Origin: Lycorma delicatula
Taxonomy: Eukaryota; Arthropoda; Insecta; Hemiptera; Fulgoridae
Length of the DNA stretch: 64,000 nt
Direction of reading: 5' to 3'
Assembly (NCBI RefSeq): GCF_047948215.1
Contig: NC_134455.1
Location: 305,678,147-305,742,146, forward strand
The position numbers and the translations under genes were made by a program. How positions within the stretch are numbered: the first letter of the stretch is position 1; each line of letters opens with the position of its first letter. Of this stretch, positions 36,170 to 48,220 are shown piece after piece. The notes beneath the pieces were generated by a model that saw only the letters and a program-made list of their open reading frames with translations, did not search any database and was not told the origin of the DNA.

Positions 36170-37060
36170 ACAAATATATATATACTTCATTTGCATGAAT
36201 ACTACAGCGCTATAAAGTATTTCTTGAAATTCTTAACTTATATTACTTAGAATATCATTATTACTATAGTCATTAGTCATCCAAGCAGGCTTTAGCAAAT
36301 TGCCAGTATCCATGCTACTTCATCTTCCGCAACGTTTTTGTCCTCTTTCTCACTTTCCTTCAACCCTAATGCCATCTACTACGTGGAATTTTCTATGACT
36401 TCTTATTTTTTTTCTTAAATTCTAATGTTTTTAATATTGAAAACACTTATGTTTTTAATTAGTTTTTAAACAATTCTCTTCCTTTTTTAGTTATCCTTTT
36501 CAATATTTATTCAATATTTCCATTCAACCTATTCAATATTTCTCTATAAACACTATTTATCTCCTTTTGAATACTTTCTCTTAATGGTTTATGTTTCTCT
36601 TTATATATAACTAAAAAAAAAGGAAGTACTCTGACACACACACGCGCTCGCACACACACACAAAGTGCACTGGAAATCCAAATACAGAGCAAGTATGAAG
36701 TTGCTCACTTTTCCTATTTCCTTTATAGAACATTATTATTATTATTATTATTATTATTTTACTTAGATATTTTGTTTATTCTTCTTAAATCTATCTTTTC
36801 GTTCTGATTTATCATAAATATTTATTACTGTTCTGTGAATAATCAACATCTTTGAATGTTAATAGTAAATTTAGTGTGTAAATTATATTCCTAATTAAAC
36901 CTGATTTTTGCCATAATTACTGAAATAATTATTAGAAATTAAATAAATTATTTTTATTACTTTTTTTACACCCAATCATTTCTACAGGTCTGTAAACTGC
37001 CTTGTACTTTGAATCACTAAGAAAATTTCTTGAGAATAATTAGCTTAACAAAAATAAAAT
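35891..37060. other. AT-rich DNA with microsatellites
   Basis: (TA)n at about 36136-36162, a ca-rich tract with an internal cgcgctcg at 36634-36662, and (ATT)n at 36731-36757. No gene is recognised. Confidence 0.55.
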
Positions 37061-37105
37061 TAATCCACCGGGTTGATCTAGTGGTAAACTCGTCGTCGTA
37101 AATCA
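37061..37105 (+). mobile_element. SINE family B, tRNA-like head only
   Basis: taatccaccgggttgatcta then gtggtaaactcgtcgtcgta and aatcag match the reverse complement of the head of the SINE at 48221-48503 (ccaccgggttagtctggtgg, ttaacttgtcatcgcaaatc). The B box and body are missing. Confidence 0.55.
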
Positions 37106-38040
37106 GGAATGGTTGGTATTAGTTTGTTCAAGAATACACATTTTACCTGTAAAGTTACAGTATATTGAAAAGTCCCTAATAACTTTAGTTGTTGATGCAT
37201 CTATAAATAAAGTTATTAAATAATAAAATAATATAAAAACCGTTGTTTCGTTCGTTTCGAGAATGTTTAAGAATCTCTACTGACTGAAATGTAATTATGT
37301 ACGTAATCGAGTAAAATTATTTTGGATTGATATTGATTACAATTCGTTACTAAAAATTAAAATTACGAATTAAAGATTAAAATTAAAATTCCAGTTACTA
37401 ACTAAATTCAAAAAATTTAAGTAGATTATAAGTAATAAATTTTTTAATTAATTCTTTATGTTATGAAGATTTCCAAAATTGTTTTTAGAATCTGTACATG
37501 TTTTACAATTTTTTAAAACCTAAAATTTGTTAAAAAAATATGATGTGGACACCACATAACTTCCTTGTAATAAATTGTATTAAATTACCTAATATTAAAT
37601 TACATATCCACATTTTTTGCTGCACTTCATTTAAACTTATTTCATTTGAAAGTGAGATAAGATCTTCCAATTCTTTAATAAAGTGGACAGTTGCACAATT
37701 TCTGAAGTATTAATTTTTATTAACATCAAATATTTATGCAATTATTAATTCAACAATCTTACATGAAATATTAGGATAGAGTAAAAGTCCCTTTATTACT
37801 CATACTACTTGATCAGTATTATTCGTATCTTCGTGAGTTGCTGATTTACAAAAGTTTCAGATTTCTGATGTCATATAAATAAAAGTTAATAACAAATAAT
37901 TAAACTATCCCGTTTAGTGAACTCCTACATACTGGTAACAAATGTTAATTTTGATCTTACGGTGTAAAATACTTAGTTTTTATTGGATTATTTGGTGAAT
38001 AATCAAAAATTAAAAAAAAAAAAAATCATACAGGAAAAAG
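37106..38040. other. AT-rich DNA without recognisable gene
   Basis: No features noticed beyond A/T runs. Confidence 0.45.
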
Positions 38041-38082
38041 AAACATACCACGAAGAAATATATCCCAAAAAAACAACAAGAA

Positions 38083-38240
38083 GATGAATATGAAGAAGAA
38101 AATGTTAAGAACGAGGGAAGAATAAAATAAATTAAGAGAAAATAATAAATATAAAGAGGAAGAAAATGTTAAGACCAAGGAGAGAATAAAAAGATTAAGA
38201 GAGGATGATGAATATAAAGAGAGAAAATTTAAAGAGATGA
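38083..38240 (+). repeat. 63-bp coding-like tandem repeat (2.5 units)
   Basis: Units begin at 38083, 38144 and 38207. The second-to-third spacing is 63 bases; the first is 61, a 2-base deletion that breaks the plus-strand frame. In the frame of units 2-3 the repeat reads EEENVKTKERIKRLREDDEY, then KERKFKEMINIIFS, a highly charged 21-residue repeat that would form a helix. The sequence is almost entirely purine. It looks like a fragment of a charged repeat region of a larger protein gene, possibly from a mobile element, but the parent cannot be named. Confidence 0.6.
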
Positions 38241-41026
38241 TAAATATCATCTTTTCTGTAAACTCTAAAGACTGAGGCCTAAATGTTAGTTAAGACACAG
38301 CAGAGTTTGTACACCATATTTATACAACAATGTAATGTCATAAAAAATGTTACAATTTTTTTATTTAGCTATGGCTGTTTTTTTTATTTTGTTTAAAAAG
38401 CATCCATCATTTAAGAAAAAGTAATTCTTTGAGTACAAATTCAATTATCATAATTTAATTTTCAGATATTGACAGATGTATAGATTTTACGAGATTTAAT
38501 TTTAATTTCCAATGGCAAAGAAATTTTTAAATAAATCTGAATTATATTTTATTACCGTTTTCACATACTCTTTTATATAAAAATAGAAAATAATAATAAA
38601 ATAAAGTTATTAAAAAGAAACTATATGACTTTAAGAGAAAAAAAATTCTTACATTTCACGATCATTCTTTCTTGTTAAAGTAAGTACAGAAGTTTTTCTG
38701 ACTTAAATAATTAATGACGAAGTAAATTGCTTACCAAGAAGGAAAGTTCATACAAAGAAATGTTTTTCATTCTAAGTACTCTTCATGACATCATTTATTT
38801 TACTTTTATTTATTTAACAATATATTTATTTTGTATAAATTCTGTCCTTAAGGAACTTAATCTTGATCAGCAGAAATCATTTAAATTAAAAAAAGTTAAT
38901 ATAAAACGAAATAAATGATGATGATGATGATGTAATAATATTACTGATATTAATGATATTTACATCATTTTTTTTATAATTTATATCTATCGAGTGAAAA
39001 TGATTTTTGAGTAATATGAATTTATTTTACGGATCTCAGTTCAATTAGAAAATAATTTTGTGCAACAGTTAGGTAACAAGGCGAGATAAATAATTAAAGC
39101 TATAAAATGAGCATATTAAAAGCTTTAATATTTTAGTGCATTATCGTTGGTTGAGTTTGTTCTGTTGTTCAGATAAAGTTACTAGACGAATAAAAGGAAA
39201 AGGATCTGTAAGGAAAATTAGCAGATCTGTAAGCAAACAAACTCTTCTTCAAAACAGAAATTTATTTATTAAATGAATGTTTAAAATAAATTTTAATATA
39301 AACTTTAATTTGTTAAAAACATATTTACTTTGAACGGATTAGAAAGCCTAAGTTAACGATGGAGTTTGGTCTTTACGGGTGAATTGAACTTATTATTTCG
39401 CTAATAGCATGAGACTATTTAAAACCAACTTGCAAGAGAAATGTAGCTAACGTCAAAGTATGAAACACTAAATTCTCAACAACTGAAATTACTTTTTTTG
39501 AAAAGGGTTTCATTAATTTAGTGACGGGAATAAAAGAATGAAGGAAAACGTTTTTATTTATACAGTTAATTAACCCATTTTGACTGATTTTTTTGCGTAA
39601 ATAAAATCACATCTGAAGAACTAGGTTATTAGAGCACTAAAAGGATATCTAAAACTGATTACTTGCATCACCAGGAAGATGATGGAGAGTGAATATAAGA
39701 ATTGTATTTATAGATATTTGATGATTAAGAGGCAATGGATATTTCAAGAATAAAAATACTTTGTAAGAAGTAGAAAAAACTTAAAACCTGAATTATATCA
39801 AATCAGTTTTTAGAGTTTTGTTGAAGAAAATACTACTGTTGCTTCAAAATTCAAAATTTGTTTATTTTTATCGTGCAATTACTTTTGCTTTTTACTTCTA
39901 ATTGCTAGATAAAAATTATATTCTTCCCGTTTAAAATGGATTCCTTTTGTTCGATTAAAGCCAGCTGATTTTTAATAACTAATTTAGGTTTTTTTATCTT
40001 TTACCAAAGTTGAAGATTGGATTCAGACAAATCAGTTTATTTAGCTGTTTTGTTGTTTCGATACTTTGCTGATTGGTTTTCTACCTTCATTAAAAACTCT
40101 TAGTCTTTCCCTTCTCAATTACAAAATCATTAATTTGTTCACAGTTATTAAAATAAGCCACTCTGTAAAGATCTAAATAATTGTTCATATAAATAAGATC
40201 ATAGATGAATTTAAAAATAATAATTTGTGTTCTAAATAATGCACCGCACTTTATAAATTAATACAACCTATAGTACTGACATAAATCTTCTGAAATAATC
40301 CCATATTTAAGAAGATTTATGACCCCAATTCTAAAAGCACTGGTGACATAGATCTTATCTTTATATCTTGTATAGTTTTGATTCCTTGAAATTAGTTATT
40401 TACTACAAGGAATTTATTTTTGTCAGCTGCAAAGTCAGATACAAGTTTATGTAAAATAGTTACATTGAACTTGACTTATTATTTCAAAACACAACATAAT
40501 TTTATTTTGTTTGTTTAGAATTTAAATTCAGTTTTTTTTAGTTATTTCTGAAAAATATAACTGTTATTTGTCATAAAAATGTTTTTGGAGATGGGTCCTA
40601 CTACCCCAGCTCCTTGAACCTCACCCATCGCTAGACTGAAATTTTGTAACAGTATAAATTGTTACTAAGATATAACGCAATAATGTAAATATATTTTATT
40701 TTTATGAAATTATCAAATGCTTATGAAATTTATCAAACAGTTAAATGATGTAAAATAAAATAAAACGTAACAATTCTTTAAATCAGTTGAGTTATTCTAT
40801 AATTATATCTAATAATAAATTACTGTATGTGTAAAGGAAAAGACCATTACATGAAATAATGTTTAAATAAATCTTTAGATTTATTTAAACTTTATTTCTC
40901 CTGGAGCTCTCATTTACATTGTGGTGGAGAAGGCCCATTATTCTCAGCCTAATTTACTTTAAGTATTTTTCTTTCATTTACTTGTATAAAAAATACTATT
41001 CCCAGATTAATAAAAAATGTACTTAA
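38241..41026. other. AT-rich DNA without recognisable gene
   Basis: It includes a short (ATG)n run at 38914-38932. A 63-codon frame at 38727-38918 has no motif. Nothing else was noticed. Confidence 0.45.
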
Positions 41027-41181
41027 TTTAGCATCCGCAAACACCGTTAGGTATTGCTTCGCACGATGAGGTAATGACAAATTTTGTAGCGTGTGAAAAT
41101 TCCATGCCTGACCGGGATTCGAACCCACGACCTCCTACGGATGAAAAGATCGAGACGCTACCACTTGCGCCACGGAGGCCG
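41027..41181 (-). mobile_element. tRNA-derived SINE (family A), minus strand
   Basis: Read on the minus strand it has gcctccgtggcgcaagtggt (A-box-like), gggttcgaatcc (intact B box), cggtcaggcatgg, gaagcaatacctaacggtgt and a short 3' end. Flanking gtactta occurs at 41019-41025 and 41184-41190, a possible 7-bp target duplication. This is the best-preserved tRNA-like head in the window. Confidence 0.85.
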
Positions 41182-41324
41182 GCGTACTTACATTATTATC
41201 AATGCATAACTCACATTTTTTTATAAACACTTGAAAAAAGTAAAAACAAATGTTCTATAATCATATCAGAAAAATTGGTGAATGTTAAAAATCCCTTTAA
41301 CATTCGCATGCATTTAACTTTAAG

Positions 41325-42062
41325 TACGTCTGCCTTCCGGCTTGCAAAATGCCGGAAGGCAGACGTAGATTTCGCAGGTGCTAAGTAGGCCCCATCTTCT
41401 TACAATTCCAGCAAAATTTTTATCATCCCTTACCGTAAGGGTTGGTCATATCAAAAATTATTCCAGACAAAAGATTTAGGTAATGTTAAGAGGACTAACG
41501 ACCAGTTTAAACCGATTCGATACTATGCCTATTAAGGGAAGAATGATTTTTTGTCTTTGAAATCCCATTTTTTCCACCCCCCTGGGTCTGTGGTTGGTGA
41601 TACCAAAAACCTCTACTTAATAAGTTTTAGGCCCTTATCCAAAGAATAGTAGGATGTTTAAACGAATTCAATATTTTACTTGATAAGAAAGTTATAGCGA
41701 TATTTGTTTTTCGAAAAAGCCCTTCCATTACCACTTCCATGGTCCGATTTTGCTCATTAAAAAACTCGACCGAGATTTTAGGTCGTTATATTTTATCTAT
41801 CAATTTGAAAGCGATTAGCACAAAATTACGGCAGTTATCATGTCTCCAAGAAAGTGAAAAATATATATATATATATATATATATAAACTTTTGAACTGAC
41901 GTTGGTTTTGGGGCCTTGAGGACGTGAAACGAAAAAATATGTGGAAATTTTCCGGAAGTCGAATCATGGTACCCATTACAATAGGTAGTTTTCTTATGAA
42001 ATCAACCTAAAATTACCCATTTAAATAGACTCGGCGAGTTATATACAATCAAACCTTTTTAT
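41325..42062 (+). repeat. ~740-bp dispersed noncoding repeat starting with a perfect palindrome
   Basis: It opens with a perfect 17-bp inverted repeat (tacgtctgccttccggc at 41325-41341, its complement at 41351-41367, 9-base loop). It continues with ggccccatcttcttacaatt, tccaccccctgggtctgtgg-like text, ggtccgattttgctcatt, an (AT)n run at 41862-41884, and ttttccggaagtcgaatcat. The segment ends before the transposon at 42093. I associate this order of words with an abundant hemipteran repeat. No protein is encoded. Confidence 0.5.
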
Positions 42063-42092
42063 AACGTTTTCTGGTTTTTCCTGTATATAATA

Positions 42093-43070
42093 TACAGAGC
42101 GTTTCATAATGCTCTTTGGAGTTTCGAAAATTTATTATCAAAAAAACTATTTCACTAATAAGAATAAAACAAGTACTGTACGAATGAGTACTTCAACTAG
42201 TTTTTATCCACATACACTAGGCAGTTAGTAAACCATTTGCTCGCTAGGCGTCGTAGTAGAGAAAATGGCTGCCACGCGAAGCGAGAAGTCGTTTTGTGTG
42301 TTAGAATTTCACTTGTCAAAGTTAGTAATTTCTGTGCAACGTGCGTTTCGGTTGAAATTTCATAAGGAGCCATCAAGTGAAAATTCAATTCGTGCATGGT
42401 ATAAACAATTCAGTGAAACTGGTTGCTTGTGCGGAAATCAAGTGGTCGTCCATCAACCTCAGAAGTCAATGTCGAACCTGTGAGTGCAAGTTTCATTCGC
42501 AGCCCGTCAAAATCGACTGCGGCTGCAGGCAGAGAATTAGGAATTCCGAAAACAACAGTGTGGAGAGTTCTCCGTAAACGTTTATTATGCAAACCGTACC
42601 ATCTTCAATTAATCCAGCGTCTTTCTGATGGAGATAAAACACATAGGCTCGATTTTTGTTTACAGTTACAGGAAAAGATGTTGTTAGATGAAGGTTTTCT
42701 AAACAAGATAATTTTCAGCGATGAAGCTACTTTCCATATTAGCGATAAAGTAAACCGTCATAACGTGCGAGTTTGGGGAACTGAAAACCCACACGCTTAT
42801 GTGGAACACATTTGGGATTCTCCGGACGTAAACGTTTTTTGTGCGATCTCTCGTTAGGCAGTGTATGGGCCGTTCATTTTTGTGGAAACGACAGTAACCA
42901 GTGTTGATGTGTGCCGTGTCACCAGAGGAGCACATATTGAACATTTATAGATTTTAACAAAAATTGTTTGAGTCTCTGGATCACCTCGTATAACTTTCAT
43001 TTAGGTAAGTGAAATACTTTTTTTGTACTGAATTTTTGTAACGCCTAAGATCATTATGAAACGTCCTGTA
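42093..43070 (+). mobile_element. Tc1/mariner-superfamily element with terminal inverted repeats and an internal deletion
   Basis: Terminal inverted repeats of ~31 bp (tacagagcgtttcataatg at 42093; complement of tacaggacgtttcataatg at 43070) are bordered by TA. The transposase starts at 42265 (MAATRSEKSF), has a helix-turn-helix N-terminal domain with NSIRAWYKQFSETG, then a frameshift into RKSSGRPSTSEV, GIPKTTVWRVLRKR, LNKIIFSDEATFHI (first catalytic Asp), NRHNVRVWGTENPHAYVEH and AVYGPFIFVETTVTSV. It then jumps directly to DVCRVTRGAHIEHL and a stop. The usual region with the second and third catalytic Asp is absent, so this is a non-autonomous deletion derivative. The N-terminal domain resembles DUF4817. 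Confidence 0.85.
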
Positions 43071-44394
43071 TAACACGAGGATAAGTCAATTATTATCCGC
43101 CATTTAGTTATATTTTTGTTTATGTTGGTAGTACTGTCGTGTTCCGTAGATGATGCATGCGTGGTTTAATTGTTGTTGTCTGTGCAGGTTTGATGCTGCT
43201 AGGTTGCTTCCATTATCGCTGCCCTGCCGTTAACCGTGGCTGCTCCGCCTTCTGTTTGCACCATAGAAGAGCAACGTTCAGTGATCCCTTTTTTATGGTC
43301 GGAAGGTGTGTCAGGGGCCGAAATTCATCGAAGACTTTCGATACAGTACGGAGACAGGATGTTGTTGTAACGGAGTGTCTACGAATGGACTGAAACATTC
43401 AAAAATGGTCGCACAATTGTTACGCACGACGAACGAGCCGGACGACCGTTTACCGCCACACATGAGGAAAACATTGAGTGTGCACGTGACATGGTTTTCT
43501 TAGATAGACGAGTAACTATAAAGTTACTATAAGTAACTATAAGTTGATAAAGTGACACATCGCCTGCAAATTAGTCACGGTTCTGCCTACGAAATCATCC
43601 ACAACAGACTTGGGTTTCATAAAGTCTGTGCAAGATGGTTCCCAAAACAACTTACACAGTTGCTTAAACAAACGCGCTTAGACATCTGCTAAAAACATTT
43701 GGATCGCTATGGTAACAAACGGGACATCTTCTTAGACAGAATCATCACTGGTGACGAAACATGGATCCATCATTACGAGCCGGAGAGTAAACGGTAGAGT
43801 ATGGAATGGAAACATCCAAATTCGCCCTGCAAAAAAAAAGTTCAAGAACCAACCAACCGCAGGAAAACTGATGTTTACGGTTTTTTGGGACTCACAAGGC
43901 CCGGTACTGAAACATTATGAGGAAAAGGACACGACAATAATAGTGCGCGGTACAGTGAGATGCTTACTGCCAAGCTGAAGCCTGCAATTCGAAGCAAAAG
44001 CCGAGGACTGCTGTCGAAAGGTGTTGTGTTGTTACACGACAATGCCCGTCCACATACTACTGCCCACACTGCTGAAACGCTCCAGAAACTCAACTTTGAA
44101 GTCATCCTCCGAATAATCCTGATCTTTCCCCTTCTGACTACCACTTGTTTGGTCCAAAGAGAGGTATTAAGGGGGTGTCGATTTACCTCGGACGAAACAG
44201 TGAAAGAAGCAGTACATTCCTGGCTCGCAGTTTAATCGAAAACCTTTTTTTATGAGAGCGTCAGGAAGCTTGTGCAACGATGGACCAAGTTCATTGAAAT
44301 ACAAGGGGACTGTGTTGAAAAATTATGTTCATGTAAGTTTCCTTTTTGTATTGCAATAAAATTTATTGCGGATAATAATTGACTTACCCTCTTA
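43071..44394 (+). mobile_element. mariner element, complete ends, degenerate transposase
   Basis: Terminal inverted repeats of 24 bp (gaggataagtcaattattat at 43077; complement of gagggtaagtcaattattat ending 44391) pair with one mismatch and lie next to TA. Plus-strand frames give EEQRSVIPFLWSEGVSGAEI, VYEWTETFKNGRT, a stretch with GSAYEIIHNRLGFHKVCARW, IITGDETWIHHYEPES (first Asp, 43740-43790), LMFTVFWDSQGPVLKHY, VLLHDNARPHTTAHTAETL (second Asp, about 44030-44085), NPDLSPSDYHLFGPK (third Asp, other frame) and EAVHSWLAV. All three catalytic Asp codons survive, but stops and frameshifts make it inactive. It abuts the preceding element with no spacer. Confidence 0.88.
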
Positions 44395-44970
44395 TATATA
44401 TTAAAAAAACTAGTAGACGTTGTAAAAAAGTAAAATTATAAAATAATTGAAGACAAAAATATGCAATAATATTCCACATTTTTAAATTGCTGACTAACAA
44501 CAAGCATAATCAAAAAATGAGTTGTTAAAAACTTATGACGAGTTGTTATGTTTAAATATCTAATCAAAAATATCATAAAAACAATGTTTTTAAAATACCG
44601 CTTTCATACCAAATCTATTTATTTTAGCTAATTGTTAATTATTATATCTTAACATGTTTACTATAATTGTATCATATCCAGTTTTGTATTTCTTATTGAG
44701 AACAATAGTTTTAGCTGTTATATCTACTGATAAGAACTCAGTTTAAATAATTTTTGAAAAAACTTATTTTTTATTTTTTCAAGGCTTACTGAAGTTTTGT
44801 TGAACGTTATGGTGATCGAATAACAAGGCACATTGGGATGTTTAACACAGTTGTTGTTTATAAACTTCACTTAACTGTTTTAAGTTCATTTCAATTTTCA
44901 ATAAGTGACTTTATTTTTTTAATGAGATGATTGAGAAACACAATTTTAAGAACATTAAATTTTATAAAGA

Positions 44971-45532
44971 GGTTTTTTTTTTGTGGGCGAAAAATGCCTA
45001 GGCGTTATCATCGCCCGGAATTTTATTAATAAAAGGGTAAAATAACTCCAAAATAATAAAGCTTATGAGGTGTAAAAGTAATATTAATCGTATAATAAAA
45101 ATTTATTAAAACAAATCAAGAAGGCAAAATAAAACTACAAAATCTTTAAAATATAAATGTTAAAATAATCGAATAAAGAAACTATATAAAACTTACCTAA
45201 TTCCGATGGGTTGTGGAAAAGGTTCCCTCCCCGGACAGTAAAATTAAATACTTAGAACCAAAAAACCAAAATTGAAAGTAAAGGTTAAAAATTATTAAAA
45301 AAACTCTTCTAGCATAAAAATATATATGATAATATTACATTTTTTGCAGTAACCTGGTACTATGCAAAAAGAGAAACATTCGGTCCAAAATTTCGTTATT
45401 ATTGTACAAGATATCACGGATGTTTCTAGGTAGATTAAACTCACGACGCAACGCCGCATAACATATGTAGTCCACGAGAATGTGGTGCACAGTCATGCGG
45501 CAGTTGCATCGTGAGCAAAGAGTTGTTTCATA
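44971..45532 (-). mobile_element. I-type LINE, 3' end with intact C-terminal frame and poly-A
   Basis: On the minus strand an uninterrupted frame from about 45529 to the stop at 45335-45337 reads TLCSRCNCRMTVHHILVDYI, CYAALRREFNLPRNI, DILYNNNEILDRMF and ends STRLLQKM. The C..C....(H)H....C pattern is the zinc-binding motif that follows RNase H in I-group LINEs. A 3' UTR follows, ending gataacgcctaggcattttt and cgcccac, then an A tail (T run 44973-44982 on the plus strand). The element is 5' truncated at about 45530. The same C-terminus, more decayed, occurs near 62830. I saw no clear target duplication. Confidence 0.8.
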
Positions 45533-46458
45533 AATTAAATGAAAAAATATAAAATTTAGTTATATCCTAGAAAGGATAAATTTATCAAAATAATATAAAT
45601 GAAAAATAAGAATCTGAATGATAAATGAACCAGATGGAAATAAATAGAACATATGAGTTAAAGTGAAAGATTAATACAGAGAGGTATGGAGAAATCGATG
45701 GTTCAAATAACTGTTGACATAGCGTTAATGATGATGGTGTTTTTAGTTATTAATATTCCTTCCTTATCTTCAGGAGAGTCATTATAAGAAATGATACTTT
45801 TTTATCTACGACAGTTCATCAACACAATTACAGATACTACCAATTTTGGTACTGGAAGCATTTCTATCTAAAAAAAATTCTTGATAATGTACATAAAATA
45901 TTCATAAATATGTCATTTTTATTACAACGATAAATTTTATTTAATTCTTCATCTTATTTTTTCAAAGAATTAAAAATTTATTTATTTTTTATTAAACTAA
46001 TTGAAATAATAATTAATAAAATTGCATAAAAGAACAGTAATATTTTGTAGAAAGGAAAAAAGTTAACTATTAATTAATAACAACACAAAAAAGTACATAT
46101 TAAAAAAAAGCCGATGTTAAACAATGTTAGATTATCAACAAAAAAATATCTTAACATGAGTAATATCTATGATAATAATACATTCTAAAATGAAAAAAAA
46201 CAAATAATAGTTTTAGTAGCACTTTTAAATGAAGATGTATTATAATAAAAATTTATTCAGTAATAATAAAATTAAGAGAGTATTAAACAATTGCCTGACG
46301 ATTAAGAATTTTCTAACTTCCGTACTTTTCTGAAAACGAATAACCTCAAAATCTGCAAGCAATGTTCACAGGATATTTATCTGTTGTCGAGGTGATTATG
46401 CTAATAGATAAAATTAGAGTAGAACATATTAATTAGAGTTAATTAATTGTCTACATAA
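45533..46458. other. AT-rich DNA without recognisable gene
   Basis: No motif, tRNA or transposon terminus noticed. Confidence 0.45.
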
Positions 46459-46760
46459 TACACAGCGTTCGGAAAGTTGCTGTGCACTGAAATTATCAGA
46501 GTATAATTACAAAACGTTTTAATTATTACTCTCTGTTTTTTTCATTATTTTATAGAAACGCTATTACAATAACTAGAATAGTTTATAAAGGTGTTGAAAA
46601 TGACCTCTTTCAAATATAATACAATACTGCAAAGTTTCAGTCTGTTTTAAAACATTTTAACCAGTTGATGTACTGGAATGTCTCGTACGTGTGCCGTTGT
46701 TGCGGATTGTAACGGAAATTTTCCGTTAAGAGCTTGAATTGTATTGCAGTTGGGAACAGG
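46459..46760 (-). pseudogene. Tc1/mariner-superfamily element, 3' end fragment
   Basis: The terminus-like tacacagcgttcggaaagtt followed by gctgtgcact (46459-46488) is followed on the minus strand by a transposase C-terminus: RGHFQHLYKLF and a stop at 46573-46575. This matches the RGAHIEHL end of the element at 42093 and the GGHFEHL ends typical of that group. Upstream coding sequence is too worn to read beyond about 46760. Confidence 0.5.
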
Positions 46761-48220
46761 AGCATCTGAAAACAAAAGTTTTCAAATGAAAATTTTCAGA
46801 AAATTGTGTTTCACGGAATCACTATGCTTGTCACCCTCATAATAGACGTGTTCAACGAAAAAATTCATTCTTCTATCAAAAGAACCGTTACGTTTCTCGT
46901 AACTATTTATTCCGATATTCGAAAAAACATGAAACAAAACGAGGTACGTTCAATCACAACTCAATAATTGATGTTTTGATTTATTACTGAGCAACGCCAA
47001 AGGAACCAACAAGGCAATCAACCTAATGCCGAAAGATCAGATTGCACCCGATAATTCTAAGCATACTGCATATCGACTTTTCGAACGTACTGTATCATGT
47101 TATTTCAAATTTACTTTGTGACTATATTACAGACATAGTTTGCTATAGTTTTGTTCTAATATTTTATTTTATTTTTATTAAACTGTTATTTTAAGTTTTT
47201 TTTCTAGTAAAATATTGATGAGTAAAGACACATAACTGTTTCCTGTTGTAGATTTATTAGAAGATTTTTATTAAGATATCTATTCCTTATTAATTTTATA
47301 AACTAAAATACTTTTTAGTTAAGTTACTTCTCCCTACCATTAATAATATTGTGTGACTAACAACTATCCATTTGATATACGGGTAAAAGAACATAATAGA
47401 TTCATTAAAAATAATAAAATAGACAAATAAAAATTGTCCCATCATGTTATAAAAATGATTAATACGAAAAATAAAATACAAAATAACACTAAAACACTAA
47501 GCAAATAAAATCAGTATTCGTACCGTATCCATTTTACTGTATCGATAAAATGTTTATTTCCATATTATTACAGTATTTTCAAAATTTCTCTTCGTTCTAG
47601 TTAACGCTATAAAGTTTAAAAATGGGAAATTATAATTTTCGTATCATTTATTAAATTAACTGCTTTTTTAATCCATAATAATTTTCTTTTTACTCAATAT
47701 CTATATTCCTCGATTTTGGTACGATGAAGAGTGGTAGAAGCTCAAAAAATATTTTGCATGGGAGGTAGATTTTATAGTTGAAAGTGGTATACAGTCGGCT
47801 CAACTTGCAAAATACTCAAAACAATTACGTTTCACCCATGTAAAAAACAATTTTTTCAAGACCTCAATGAAGATTATCCCGATAGAAAGCTACAATATAT
47901 TGAAACTCCGCTAAACGTAATGGGTCGGAACTGTGTTGGTTATCTAAAAAGTTAATATTTGGAAAAATATATTTTTTTACTCACTTTCTAATTAATTGTC
48001 ATAAAGGTGGGTAAAGGTCCAGTAAAAATCTTCACTACTTTAATATAGATTACTTTTATCATCTAAAATCTCATCTAGCTTCGATTTTCACATTTTTCTT
48101 GATTATTTATGTAGGCTTTAAACATATGACATTAAAATAATAATATGGCACTAATATAACATTTAAAATTTTTAAACTTCGTCACCTAGAGAAAAAATAT
48201 TTCGGCTACTCACTTTTTTC
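46761..48220. other. Mostly AT-rich, unassigned
   Basis: 46761-47100 may contain more of the preceding element. A short frame near 47800-47930 includes FQDLNEDYPDRKLQYIETPL without a family I can name. The rest is AT-rich. Confidence 0.4.
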
